The notes under the pieces are model-generated. The model was not told the origin of the DNA, did no database searches, and saw nothing but the letters and a program-made list of their open reading frames with translations. A stretch of 5,133 bases of DNA from JAXHMM01 sp964528445 (lineage in GTDB: Bacteria; Bacteroidota; Rhodothermia; Balneolales; Balneolaceae): assembly GCA_964528445.1 (NCBI GenBank), contig CAZGSL010000071.1, positions 1 to 5,133 on the forward strand, given 5' to 3'. Below, one piece after another: positions 1 to 5,133 of this stretch; position 1 is the stretch's first letter; each line of letters begins with the position of its first letter. Made by a program: the position numbers and the translations under genes.

Positions 1-481
1 CCGCCTCCAGTTTTTCCAGCGCACGCCTCACCTCCTCCAGGGTGCCCATGCCGGTGGAGAGGAGGACCGGCAGTCCCAGTCCCCCGACGATTTCCAGGTA
101 GGGTCCGTTGGTCAGATCACTGGACGATATTTTCAGGTAGTCGAGGTCCAGCTCCGCCAGGAACTTCGCGCTCTCCCGGTCGAAGGGTGTGGAGAGAAAA
201 CCAATGCCGGCCTCCTCGCAGCAGGCGATCAGCTCCCGGTGCTGGTCGGGCGAAAGTTCCAGCTCCCTGAGAATCTCCCGCTGCGTACGGGTGCCTTCCG
301 CGTTCTTCGGCTGGTAGCGGGCCAGCTTCGCCCCGGGGGAGGCCAGCCGGTCGGCGCGGAAGGTCTGGAACTTGACGTAGTCGGCTCCCGCCTCCGCGGC
401 TGCGAGCACCATCTCCCGGGCCTGTTCCGTGCTGCCGTTATGATTGACGCCGGCCTCCGCTATAATTGTAACGTTGCTCAT
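1..481 (-). CDS. NeuB/LegI-family nonulosonate synthase, N-terminal part (runs off left edge)
   Basis: Condenses a 2-acylamino hexose with phosphoenolpyruvate to give a nine-carbon 3-deoxy-ulosonic acid (N-acetylneuraminate or legionaminate); cytoplasmic, the committed step of the pathway. The visible 160 residues are the first half of the NeuB TIM barrel: IIAEAGVNHNGS at about 6-17, the DYVKFQTF strand at 34-41, FLSTPFD at 95-101, LKISSSDLTN at 116-125 and LLSTGMGTLEEV at 140-151, all typical of the family. The rest of the barrel and the C-terminal antifreeze-like (SAF) domain lie beyond position 1. The ATG at 481 is chosen because the family's first beta strand begins within five residues; a GGAG lies 11 nt upstream (493-496). 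Placement after legB and legC favours a legionaminic-type (LegI) substrate over plain sialic acid, but this half-sequence cannot settle specificity. Family assignment is firm; substrate is inferred from context. Confidence 0.93.
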   Translation of the reverse strand, partial: MSNVTIIAEAGVNHNGSTEQAREMVLAAAEAGADYVKFQTFRADRLASPGAKLARYQPKNAEGTRTQREILRELELSPDQHRELIACCEEAGIGFLSTPFDRESAKFLAELDLDYLKISSSDLTNGPYLEIVGGLGLPVLLSTGMGTLEEVRRALEKLEA

Positions 482-554
482 CTGTATATAGGCTCCGTAT
501 GCCTGGTTTGATCGGTCATTCAAATTTCGAGTTTGTCTCCCATGGGCGTCTTCC
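482..554 (-). other. legC-neuB intergenic gap with two mini reading frames
   Basis: 73 nt separate the legC stop from the neuB start. On the minus strand an AGGA overlaps the legC stop and sits 8 nt before an ATG at 543, opening a 7-codon frame (MGDKLEI, 520-543). Its TGA is immediately followed by another ATG (519) opening a 13-codon frame (MTDQTRHTEPIYR, 478-519), whose TGA overlaps the neuB ATG as ATGA. Both are too short to call as genes. They may be chance, or may keep ribosomes moving into neuB. No terminator-like hairpin is evident, so read-through from legC is likely. Confidence 0.35.
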
Positions 555-1706
555 TCACCCGGTGTAGCTGCTGGGGATATTCACGAGGCGTTCTGATACC
601 GCTTCGGCGGTATCGATCGGCCCGCAACGCTCCTTGCGGTAGGGCGCCTGGCGGGGGATCAGCCCCCACAGCGGCCTGCTTTGGATGCCCCGGTCGTTGG
701 CATAGCTCAGAAAGGCGTCCCGCTCGCTGCGGTTCTCAAGATAGATGGCATTCAGCCAGAAATTGGAGGTGGCCCCCGCCGGCTCGTCATGGAAGGGAAC
801 GTCCATGTCGGCCAGGGCTTCCCGGTAGTGGGCCGCCGTCTCCCGTTTGTTCTCCAAAAACGTATCCAGCTGTTCAAGCTGCGCGCAGGCCAGGGCGGCG
901 TTCAGGTTGGGCATGCGGTAATTGTAGCCCACCTCGTCATGGCGGAATTCCCACGGGTGGTCGATCTTGGCCTGGGTGGTCAGGTGCCTGGCACGTTCCG
1001 CCCGGTCGGGATCATCGGTTACGATGGCGCCGCCCCCTCCGCAGGTGACAATCTTGTTGCCGTTGAAACTGAAAATACCCATGATCCCGAAGGTGCCGCA
1101 CGCCTGTCCCCGGTAGCTGCTCCCCAGCGCCTCGGCGGCGTCCTCCACCACCTCGATGTTCCGCTCCTCGCAGAGGGAGACGATGCGACGGATCTCGCAG
1201 GGATGCCCGAAGGTGTGCATGGGCACGCAGGCGGAGATCCGCCGTCCGCTCTCCAGGTTCCGGCACTGCCCGTCGCGCATTTCGGTGTGTTCCTCCAGGA
1301 AGCGGGAGAGCGCGCCGGCCGACAGTCCCAGGGTATCCGGATCGATGTCCAGGAAGACGGGACGGGCGCCGCGGTGGCGAATGGCGTTGGCGGTCGCCGC
1401 GAAGGTCGCCGCCTGCGTCAGCACCTCGTCCCCCGCCTCAACCCCACTCACCAGCAGCGCCATCTCCAGCGCGCAGGTCCCGTTCACCGCCGCCACGCAG
1501 TGGCCGGCGCCGGTGATTTCGGCCACCATCTCCTCGAACTTTTCCACGTATCGCCCGATGGAGGAGACGATGGTCGAATCCACGGTCTCCATCAGGTACT
1601 TCTGCTCGTTTCCTTCGAAGACGGGCGCGTGCAGGGGAAGGGTACCGTCGCCGGGATAGCGCCCGCGGATGATCTCGAGAATACGCTCGAATTTGTCACG
1701 ATTCAT
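555..1706 (-). CDS. legC: LegC-family PLP-dependent NDP-sugar aminotransferase
   Basis: DegT/DnrJ/EryC1/StrS-family enzyme expected to transfer an amino group, usually from glutamate, to C4 of the 4-keto-6-deoxy-N-acetylhexosamine nucleotide made by LegB. Cytoplasmic. The 383-residue length is normal for the LegC subgroup. Visible signatures are the entry region LPLHAPVFEGNE (23-34), the DSTIVSSIGRYVEKFEE segment (43-59), the cofactor-phosphate stretch VNGTCALEMAL (74-84), PMHTFGHP (162-169), the pyridine-nitrogen Asp in VEDAAEALGS (Asp189), and SFNGNKIVTCGGGG with the Schiff-base lysine at Lys218. The catalytic residues are intact. The ATG at 1706 lies 12 nt after the legB stop; an AAGG at 1717-1720 overlaps that stop at 10-nt spacing, so the genes are almost certainly cotranscribed and probably translationally coupled. 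PseC and perosamine synthases are relatives, but the LegB neighbour and the subgroup motifs favour LegC. Whether the sugar carries UDP or GDP cannot be told. Confidence 0.9.
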   Translation of the reverse strand: MNRDKFERILEIIRGRYPGDGTLPLHAPVFEGNEQKYLMETVDSTIVSSIGRYVEKFEEMVAEITGAGHCVAAVNGTCALEMALLVSGVEAGDEVLTQAATFAATANAIRHRGARPVFLDIDPDTLGLSAGALSRFLEEHTEMRDGQCRNLESGRRISACVPMHTFGHPCEIRRIVSLCEERNIEVVEDAAEALGSSYRGQACGTFGIMGIFSFNGNKIVTCGGGGAIVTDDPDRAERARHLTTQAKIDHPWEFRHDEVGYNYRMPNLNAALACAQLEQLDTFLENKRETAAHYREALADMDVPFHDEPAGATSNFWLNAIYLENRSERDAFLSYANDRGIQSRPLWGLIPRQAPYRKERCGPIDTAEAVSERLVNIPSSYTG

Positions 1707-1716
1707 CGCGCCGGTG

Positions 1717-1720
1717 CCTT
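1717..1720 (-). promoter_or_regulatory. Ribosome binding site of legC, overlapping the legB stop
   Basis: On the minus strand the legB TAA reads straight into GG, making an AAGG core 10 nt before the legC ATG at 1706. Sharing bases between stop and ribosome site suggests coupled translation of legB and legC. Confidence 0.5.
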
Positions 1721-2717
1721 ACAGGTTGTAGATGCCGGGTTTGTATCGCTCCCGGTTCTCTTGCTGCTCAAACCAGCTGATGGTCTCCCGCAACCCCTCC
1801 CGGAGGGTGTACGAGGGCTTCCAGGAGGTTCGGTCCGTGATCTTTTCGGCGGACCCGTAGAGACGGTATACCTCGCTTCTCTCCGGCCTCTTGCGTTTCT
1901 CCTCGGTTATGATTTCCGCCTCCGGGTTGACCTGCCCGATCAGTTCCTCGGCCAGGTCTCCTATCGAAATTTCGTTTTCGGTGGCGATGTTGCAGCACTC
2001 GCCTCCCAGCTCGTCCGATTCGGCGATGGCCGTAAATCCCCGGGCCGTATCCTTTACATAGACAAAATCGCGGGTGGGACGCAAATCTCCCAGCCTGATT
2101 TCGTCGCGGCCGCTCAGAAGCTGGGTGACGATGGTGGGGATGACCGCACGCGCGGACTGCCGGGGGCCGTAGGTATTGAAAGGACGTACAACGGTCACCG
2201 GCAGGTCGAAGCTCCGGTGGAACGATTCGGTGAGGCTGTCCGCCCCGATTTTGGAGGCCGCGTAGGGGGACTGGGCCTGCAGCGGATGCTCCTCGTCGAT
2301 GGGCACATAACGGGCCGTGCCGTACACCTCCGAGGTGGAGGTGACCAGCACCCGCTCCAGCTCCATATCCCGGGCCGCCTGCAGGATATTGAGGGTCCCC
2401 TTCACGTTGGTGTCCACGTAGGAGTCGGGGGAGTGGTAGCTGAAGGGGATGCCGATGAGGGCGGCCAGGTGGAACACCACCTCGATTCCCTCCATGGCGG
2501 TGCGGACGCCGTTCGGATCCCGCACATCCCCGCAGAATATATCGATGCGATCCAGTTTCTCCGCGGGAAAGGTATCCAGCCATCCCCACGAGTTGAAGGA
2601 GTTGTAGTAGCAGAAGGCCCTCACCTCGCATCCCTCCTCCAGCAGCTGCTCGACCAGGTGACTTCCAATAAAGCCGTCGGCCCCGGTGACCAGCACCGTC
2701 TTGTCCTTCAGTTTCAT
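1719..2717 (-). CDS. legB: LegB-family NAD-dependent NDP-N-acetylglucosamine 4,6-dehydratase
   Basis: Extended short-chain dehydrogenase that converts NDP-GlcNAc to its 4-keto-6-deoxy derivative using bound NAD, the first dedicated step of legionaminic acid synthesis. The 332 residues start with the Rossmann strand and TGADGFIGSH (11-20, the TGxxGxxG NAD motif). FCYYNSFNSWGWLD (35-48), TSTSEVYGTA (126-135), the catalytic pair Tyr152/Lys156 in SPYAASK, VRPFNTYGPRQSARAVIPT (177-195) and RPTRDFVYVKD (213-223) follow. The TSTSE segment, with Ser in place of the Asp of the RmlB-type TDE triad, and the SFNSWGW segment are typical of the LegB subgroup and separate it from RmlB and GalE. The open frame continues upstream to 3230 through the opposite gene, but the ATG at 2717 is the right start because the nucleotide-binding strand follows directly; the ribosome site there is weak (a purine-rich AGAAAGAAG). 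It is the first gene of the minus-strand leg operon in this window. UDP versus GDP specificity is not visible. Confidence 0.92.
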   Translation of the reverse strand: MKLKDKTVLVTGADGFIGSHLVEQLLEEGCEVRAFCYYNSFNSWGWLDTFPAEKLDRIDIFCGDVRDPNGVRTAMEGIEVVFHLAALIGIPFSYHSPDSYVDTNVKGTLNILQAARDMELERVLVTSTSEVYGTARYVPIDEEHPLQAQSPYAASKIGADSLTESFHRSFDLPVTVVRPFNTYGPRQSARAVIPTIVTQLLSGRDEIRLGDLRPTRDFVYVKDTARGFTAIAESDELGGECCNIATENEISIGDLAEELIGQVNPEAEIITEEKRKRPERSEVYRLYGSAEKITDRTSWKPSYTLREGLRETISWFEQQENRERYKPGIYNL

Positions 2718-2752
2718 TAACGACCGTATTCTTCTTTCTAAAGTCGAGGCAA

Positions 2753-2758
2753 TATAAT
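2753..2758 (+). promoter_or_regulatory. Candidate -10 box (TATAAT) for the plus-strand gene
   Basis: A perfect TATAAT lies in the AT-rich divergent region, which would give a leader of about 90 nt before the ATG at 2856. No convincing -35 hexamer is found at 16-18 nt upstream; the bases there are pyrimidine-rich (TCTTCT). In such AT-rich DNA the match could be chance. Confidence 0.3.
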
Positions 2759-2847
2759 TAATATATTCCTCACAATTAATACATTCTTTCTTCCCAGGCG
2801 GGCAAGGAGAGCCGGAAAAAGCGGCGGCCGGGGAGGCGAAAAACGAT

Positions 2848-2851
2848 AGGA
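2848..2851 (+). promoter_or_regulatory. Ribosome binding site supporting the ATG at 2856
   Basis: AGGA ends 4 nt before the ATG, a slightly short spacing. A better GGAGG at 2832-2836 is 19 nt away, too far to serve this start. No other in-frame ATG nearby has better support. Confidence 0.4.
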
Positions 2852-2855
2852 CCGA

Positions 2856-4187
2856 ATGAAACGATCGAGCATACTTGAGGTGATCAAATCCATAACGCCC
2901 ACCCCGCTCTACGAGGGGATCCGGAGGCTGCTGACGTCGCCTAATGCCTCCCTGCGGCGCAGGGAGGAGCTCAAGCATTACCGAAGGCTGCTGGAGCGCG
3001 CGGCCAGGGCAGACGCCGGGACGGAAAGGGAGGAGGTGATGCGGAAACTGACGGAAGAGGCCGGCCTGGAGGCGCTGCCGGCCGGCTACCTGGAGCTGCT
3101 GCGTCGCACGGTGACGGCCTATTTCGAGGAGGATCCCGCCTATGAGGAGCTGCGTGAGGAGTTTACCGAACGTACCGGCTCGCTGGACAAAAACCTGCTG
3201 ACCGGCCCCAGCTGGCTCACCCTCTACCACCTAGCCCTGGCCAGGGGCCTGGCATCGGCCGGCTTCCGGCTCAGATCCCTCGCGGTGGACCGCTGCCTGG
3301 ATGAGGCCCGGAACGCGGAAGAGGGAGGGGGAAAGAAGGGACCAAAGCTGGAGATGGGATTCCGGGCGGCGGTGGACAGGGGCCGGTTCCGGGCGGCGGA
3401 AACCTTCCTGGAGCGGATCCGTGGCAGCAGGGAGATTCCTGACGAGATGAAGCGGCGTTACGAGGCCCACCTGCACCTCACCCGGGGGGATGCCGGCCGG
3501 GCACGCGAGCTGTGGTGGAAGGGACGGCCGCCGGAAGAGGAGTTCCGGCGATATTTGGAGGACCGCTCGGTGGCCGTGGTGGGACCCGCCGCGTCGGGCG
3601 GCCCGCAGGGAGAGGAGATCGACCGCTTCGACCGGGTCGCAAGGTTGAATTTCTACGGGCCTGCCAACCAGGCCGACCCCGTCATGTACGGCCGGCGCGC
3701 GGACCTCTCTTACTACAGCGCCACCGACATTGATAAGATCCGTTCGATGGACGACCGGTCTTTTTTCGACGAACTGGATTACGTGATCTTCAAACTGATC
3801 AGGCACGATTACCAGCGGGAGATGATGGATGCGGGACGTGCCCGGGCCGCCCTCCACAGCAACCTCTTGTTATCCGGGTCGCCCCTGATGGGGCCCATTA
3901 TCATGGAGGACCTGCTTCATTTTACCCCCTCTCGCATCAAGATCTTCTATATGGACTTCTACCACCACCCCGACTACTACCACAAGCAGTACGCGAAGGA
4001 ACACAACCCCACCTACCGCGGACTCTTCTCCTCCCTGGCGGGCCACGACTGCCTGAGCCAGCTTCATTTCGTCCGGAATCTTTGGAAGGGGGGACTGCTG
4101 GAGGGGGACGAGGCCTTTGAGCGGGTCATGCAGATGGACTCGGAGAGGTATATGGCGTCCCTGGAAAAGTCCTATCCCCTGGTATGA
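2856..4187 (+). CDS. Putative sialyl/nonulosonyltransferase (GT29/GT42-like) with helical N-terminal domain
   Basis: 443 residues, probably a cytoplasmic glycosyltransferase moving a CMP-activated nonulosonate onto a glycan or protein acceptor. There is no signal peptide or clear membrane span. Residues 1-235 are charged and mostly helical: the opening (about 5-26, with ITPTPLYEGIRRLL) resembles the amphipathic starts of many surface-polysaccharide enzymes, and about 167-222 reads like two degenerate TPR-type helix pairs. From 238 the sequence turns into a Rossmann-like strand, VAVVGPAASG, followed by GEEIDRFDRVARLNFYG (252-268). This matches the GxxIDxxDxVxRxN pattern of sialyl motif L in GT29 and the FDVFRCN region of GT42. 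Later, IKIFYMDFYHH (361-371) resembles the IYLSGIDFY strand of GT42, and AGHDCLSQLHFVRNL (395-409) aligns with the GT42 segment holding the catalytic His, here His397. The gene diverges from the leg operon and converges on the dehydrogenase gene, which supports a role with the nonulosonate. Similarity was judged by eye; the fold is fairly likely, the donor and acceptor are inferred. Confidence 0.6.
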   Translation: MKRSSILEVIKSITPTPLYEGIRRLLTSPNASLRRREELKHYRRLLERAARADAGTEREEVMRKLTEEAGLEALPAGYLELLRRTVTAYFEEDPAYEELREEFTERTGSLDKNLLTGPSWLTLYHLALARGLASAGFRLRSLAVDRCLDEARNAEEGGGKKGPKLEMGFRAAVDRGRFRAAETFLERIRGSREIPDEMKRRYEAHLHLTRGDAGRARELWWKGRPPEEEFRRYLEDRSVAVVGPAASGGPQGEEIDRFDRVARLNFYGPANQADPVMYGRRADLSYYSATDIDKIRSMDDRSFFDELDYVIFKLIRHDYQREMMDAGRARAALHSNLLLSGSPLMGPIIMEDLLHFTPSRIKIFYMDFYHHPDYYHKQYAKEHNPTYRGLFSSLAGHDCLSQLHFVRNLWKGGLLEGDEAFERVMQMDSERYMASLEKSYPLV

Positions 4188-4190
4188 GCA

Positions 4191-4218
4191 TACCCAGGAG
4201 TACCTTCGGTGCCGGGTA
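4191..4218. terminator. Imperfect hairpin in the convergent gap, possible bidirectional terminator
   Basis: The 37-nt gap between two convergent genes holds an outer 5-bp stem TACCC (4191-4195) with GGGTA (4214-4218), an internal loop, and an inner stem GTACC (4200-4204) with GGTGC (4208-4212, one G-T pair) around a TTC loop. No run of T follows on either strand, so this is not a classical intrinsic terminator, but location and symmetry suit a shared stop for both transcripts. Confidence 0.35.
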
Positions 4219-4224
4219 ATCGCA

Positions 4225-4962
4225 TCAAATGGCGGTCCAGCCCCCGTCCACCGCCAGGTTCTGGCCGGTGATGTAGCGGGCTTCTCCTGAGAGCAGGAAG
4301 GCGACGGCAGGGGCGATGTCGTCCGGCCGGGCCATCCTGCCCAGCGGTACCCGCTCCTCGTAGCGCGCCACGAAGGTCTCGTCCTGTTCGTTAAAAACCC
4401 CGCCGGGAGATATGCAGTTGACGCGTATGTTGTTTCTCCCGTATCGCGAGGCGAGAAAGCGCGTGAAATTGATCAGTCCGCCCTTGATGGCGGGATAGGG
4501 GGCCGGGGGAGAGATGCCGGTTTCCCGGTAGAGGTTGAAATCGTTGCCTACGATCCCGTAGATGGAACTCATGTTCACGATGGAACCGCCGCCGGCCTCC
4601 CTCATGCGGGGGATGACCTGCCGGCACATCCAGGCGTAGCCGCCGAGATGCCAGGAGACGTTTTTGTCCCACGACTCGAAGGGAAACGTCTCGAAATCCT
4701 CCCCCCAGTCGTCGGTCCTCGGGTAGGCGCTGTTGACCAGCCCGTCGATGCGCCCGTGCCGCTCCCCGACCTGCCGCACGGCCGAGGCGGCCTCCTCACG
4801 GTCGGTCAGGTCGCACCGGATGAAGTCGTGGTCCTCCGCCCCGGGGGATTCCAGGTCCAGGCTGGTCACCCGTGCCCCGCGTGCGGCCAGCTCCTCCACC
4901 ACCGCCCGCCCGATTTTTCCGCTCCCCCCTGTCACGATGATTACCTTTCCGCCCAGGTCCAT
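4225..4962 (-). CDS. Short-chain dehydrogenase/reductase of the flagellin/nonulosonate-cluster type (PtmA-like)
   Basis: Classical 245-residue NAD(P)-dependent oxidoreductase, cytoplasmic, probably acting on a sugar or sugar nucleotide. Visible parts are the cofactor motif TGGSGKIG (11-18), an acidic residue ending strand 2 (Asp36, suggesting NAD rather than NADP), CDLTD (50-54), NSAYP (77-81) where most relatives have NNAG, the catalytic Ser in NMSSIYG (Ser132/133), Tyr156 and Lys160 in YPAIK, and SPGGVF (185-190); the end, ITGQNLAVDGGW, is standard. The SSIYGIVGNDFNLYRETG stretch is typical of SDRs beside legionaminic and flagellin-modification genes, such as Campylobacter PtmA, which published work places in supply of the GDP-glucosamine precursor. 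The exact reaction here is not known. Its ATG overlaps the upstream gene's stop by one base (TGATG) and lacks a clear ribosome site, pointing to translational coupling with the aminotransferase-like gene. Confidence 0.88.
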   Translation of the reverse strand: MDLGGKVIIVTGGSGKIGRAVVEELAARGARVTSLDLESPGAEDHDFIRCDLTDREEAASAVRQVGERHGRIDGLVNSAYPRTDDWGEDFETFPFESWDKNVSWHLGGYAWMCRQVIPRMREAGGGSIVNMSSIYGIVGNDFNLYRETGISPPAPYPAIKGGLINFTRFLASRYGRNNIRVNCISPGGVFNEQDETFVARYEERVPLGRMARPDDIAPAVAFLLSGEARYITGQNLAVDGGWTAI

Positions 4963-5133
4963 CAGGTCAGCCGTTTGAAGCCGGCGTGCTTTTTGCCCGC
5001 CGGAAGTTGCGATTCGATCTCCTCGCGCTCGATCACCCCGGCAAGATCCGTGAACACCTCTTCGGTGGCCTCCAGGTAGCGGTCCACGATTTCCTCAGTA
5101 TAGGCCCAGGTGGTGTATACGCCCGAGTCCGCC
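4962..5133 (-). CDS. C-terminal end of a class-III (GSA aminomutase-like) aminotransferase, partial
   Basis: Only the last 56 residues are in the window; the frame is open from the right edge to the TGA at 4962-4964. The segment begins ADSGVYTTWAYTEEIVDRY, continues as a charged helix, and ends with HAGFKRLT. That layout (a small-domain strand, TEEI(V) helix, and a final GFKRL tail) is characteristic of glutamate-1-semialdehyde aminomutase-like class-III PLP aminotransferases, which often sit in nonulosonate and LPS clusters. The cofactor lysine and all other catalytic residues are outside the window, so the family call rests on the tail alone. The overlap of its stop with the dehydrogenase start indicates an operon and suggests consecutive steps on one substrate. 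Substrate unknown. Confidence 0.6.
   Translation of the reverse strand, partial: ADSGVYTTWAYTEEIVDRYLEATEEVFTDLAGVIEREEIESQLPAGKKHAGFKRLT

Larger units (their letters stand above)
2718..2855. promoter_or_regulatory. Divergent intergenic region between legB and the putative glycosyltransferase
   Basis: 138 nt between two outward-facing start codons, with no supported gene inside. Roughly 2728-2795 is strikingly AT-rich against the GC-rich surroundings, as expected for promoters serving legB leftwards and the glycosyltransferase gene rightwards. On the minus strand TTGTGA (2770-2775) and TATATT (2751-2756) are present, but only 13 nt apart, so they do not make a good sigma-70 pair. No clear operator palindrome was found. 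The right third is GC-rich and would be leader sequence of the plus-strand transcript. Confidence 0.55.

Noticed and set aside
681..2720. A 679-codon open frame on the plus strand, antisense to legC and legB
   Set aside because: It is a shadow frame in GC-rich DNA. Its translation is low in complexity (rich in Gly, Val, Arg, His, Pro) with no recognisable domain, while both opposite frames encode clear enzymes with intact catalytic motifs.
2751..2776. A sigma-70 promoter for legB from TTGTGA and TATATT on the minus strand
   Set aside because: The two hexamers are 13 nt apart rather than about 17, and shifting either gives poor matches; kept only as a general promoter region.
2718..3230. Upstream extension of legB by 171 residues, giving a possible fusion
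   Set aside because: The extension crosses the AT-rich intergenic region and runs antisense to the glycosyltransferase gene; the Rossmann strand starts right after the ATG at 2717, as in the family.
3231..3857. A 208-codon minus-strand frame opposite the glycosyltransferase
   Set aside because: No family resemblance, Pro/Arg/His-rich composition, and it lies opposite a gene with recognisable motifs and a plausible start.
4648..5079. A 143-codon plus-strand frame opposite the dehydrogenase and aminotransferase end
   Set aside because: It is antisense to two strongly supported coding frames and its translation shows no domain.
1..5133. CRISPR arrays, tRNA or rRNA genes, insertion sequences
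   Set aside because: No regularly spaced repeats, no cloverleaf-like or rRNA sequence, and no transposase or terminal inverted repeats were seen on reading both strands.

Overview
This is a GC-rich stretch of bacterial DNA carrying part of a surface-glycan locus for a legionaminic-acid-type nonulosonate (sialic-acid-like sugar). Recognisable family signatures give the assignment: a LegB-type NDP-sugar 4,6-dehydratase, a LegC-type PLP aminotransferase and a NeuB/LegI-type synthase lie in that order on the minus strand. The taxon cannot be fixed from 5 kb. Nonulosonate loci of this kind are usual in Gram-negative bacteria that glycosylate flagella, LPS or capsule, but no ribosomal RNA or other lineage marker is present.

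Layout, left to right. (1) 1-481, minus: N-terminal 160 residues of a NeuB-family synthase, running off the left edge. (2) 482-554: a 73-nt gap, tiled by two tiny overlapping reading frames. (3) 555-1706, minus: LegC-family aminotransferase, complete. (4) 1719-2717, minus: LegB-family dehydratase, complete, only 12 nt from legC. (5) 2718-2855: a divergent intergenic region, very AT-rich in its left two thirds, the only obvious place for promoters of both the leg operon and the plus-strand gene. (6) 2856-4187, plus: a 443-residue protein whose C-terminal half carries motifs resembling sialyltransferases (GT29 motif L, and a GT42-like Gly-His motif), joined to a charged helical N-terminal half. 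(7) 4188-4224: a short convergent gap filled by an imperfect hairpin. (8) 4225-4962, minus: a short-chain dehydrogenase of the type found in flagellin and nonulosonate clusters (PtmA-like). (9) 4962-5133, minus: C-terminal end of a protein resembling class-III aminotransferases, whose stop overlaps the dehydrogenase start.

How they work together: LegB and LegC turn an NDP-GlcNAc into a 4-amino-4,6-dideoxy sugar. After N-acylation and 2-epimerising hydrolysis, by enzymes not seen here, the synthase condenses the resulting hexose with phosphoenolpyruvate to a nine-carbon acid. A cytidylyltransferase, also not seen, would activate it. The plus-strand protein is the best candidate in the window for the transferase that puts the CMP-activated sugar onto an acceptor. 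The dehydrogenase and aminotransferase pair probably makes or modifies a precursor or a neighbouring sugar. The most interesting item is the unusual putative nonulosonyltransferase.
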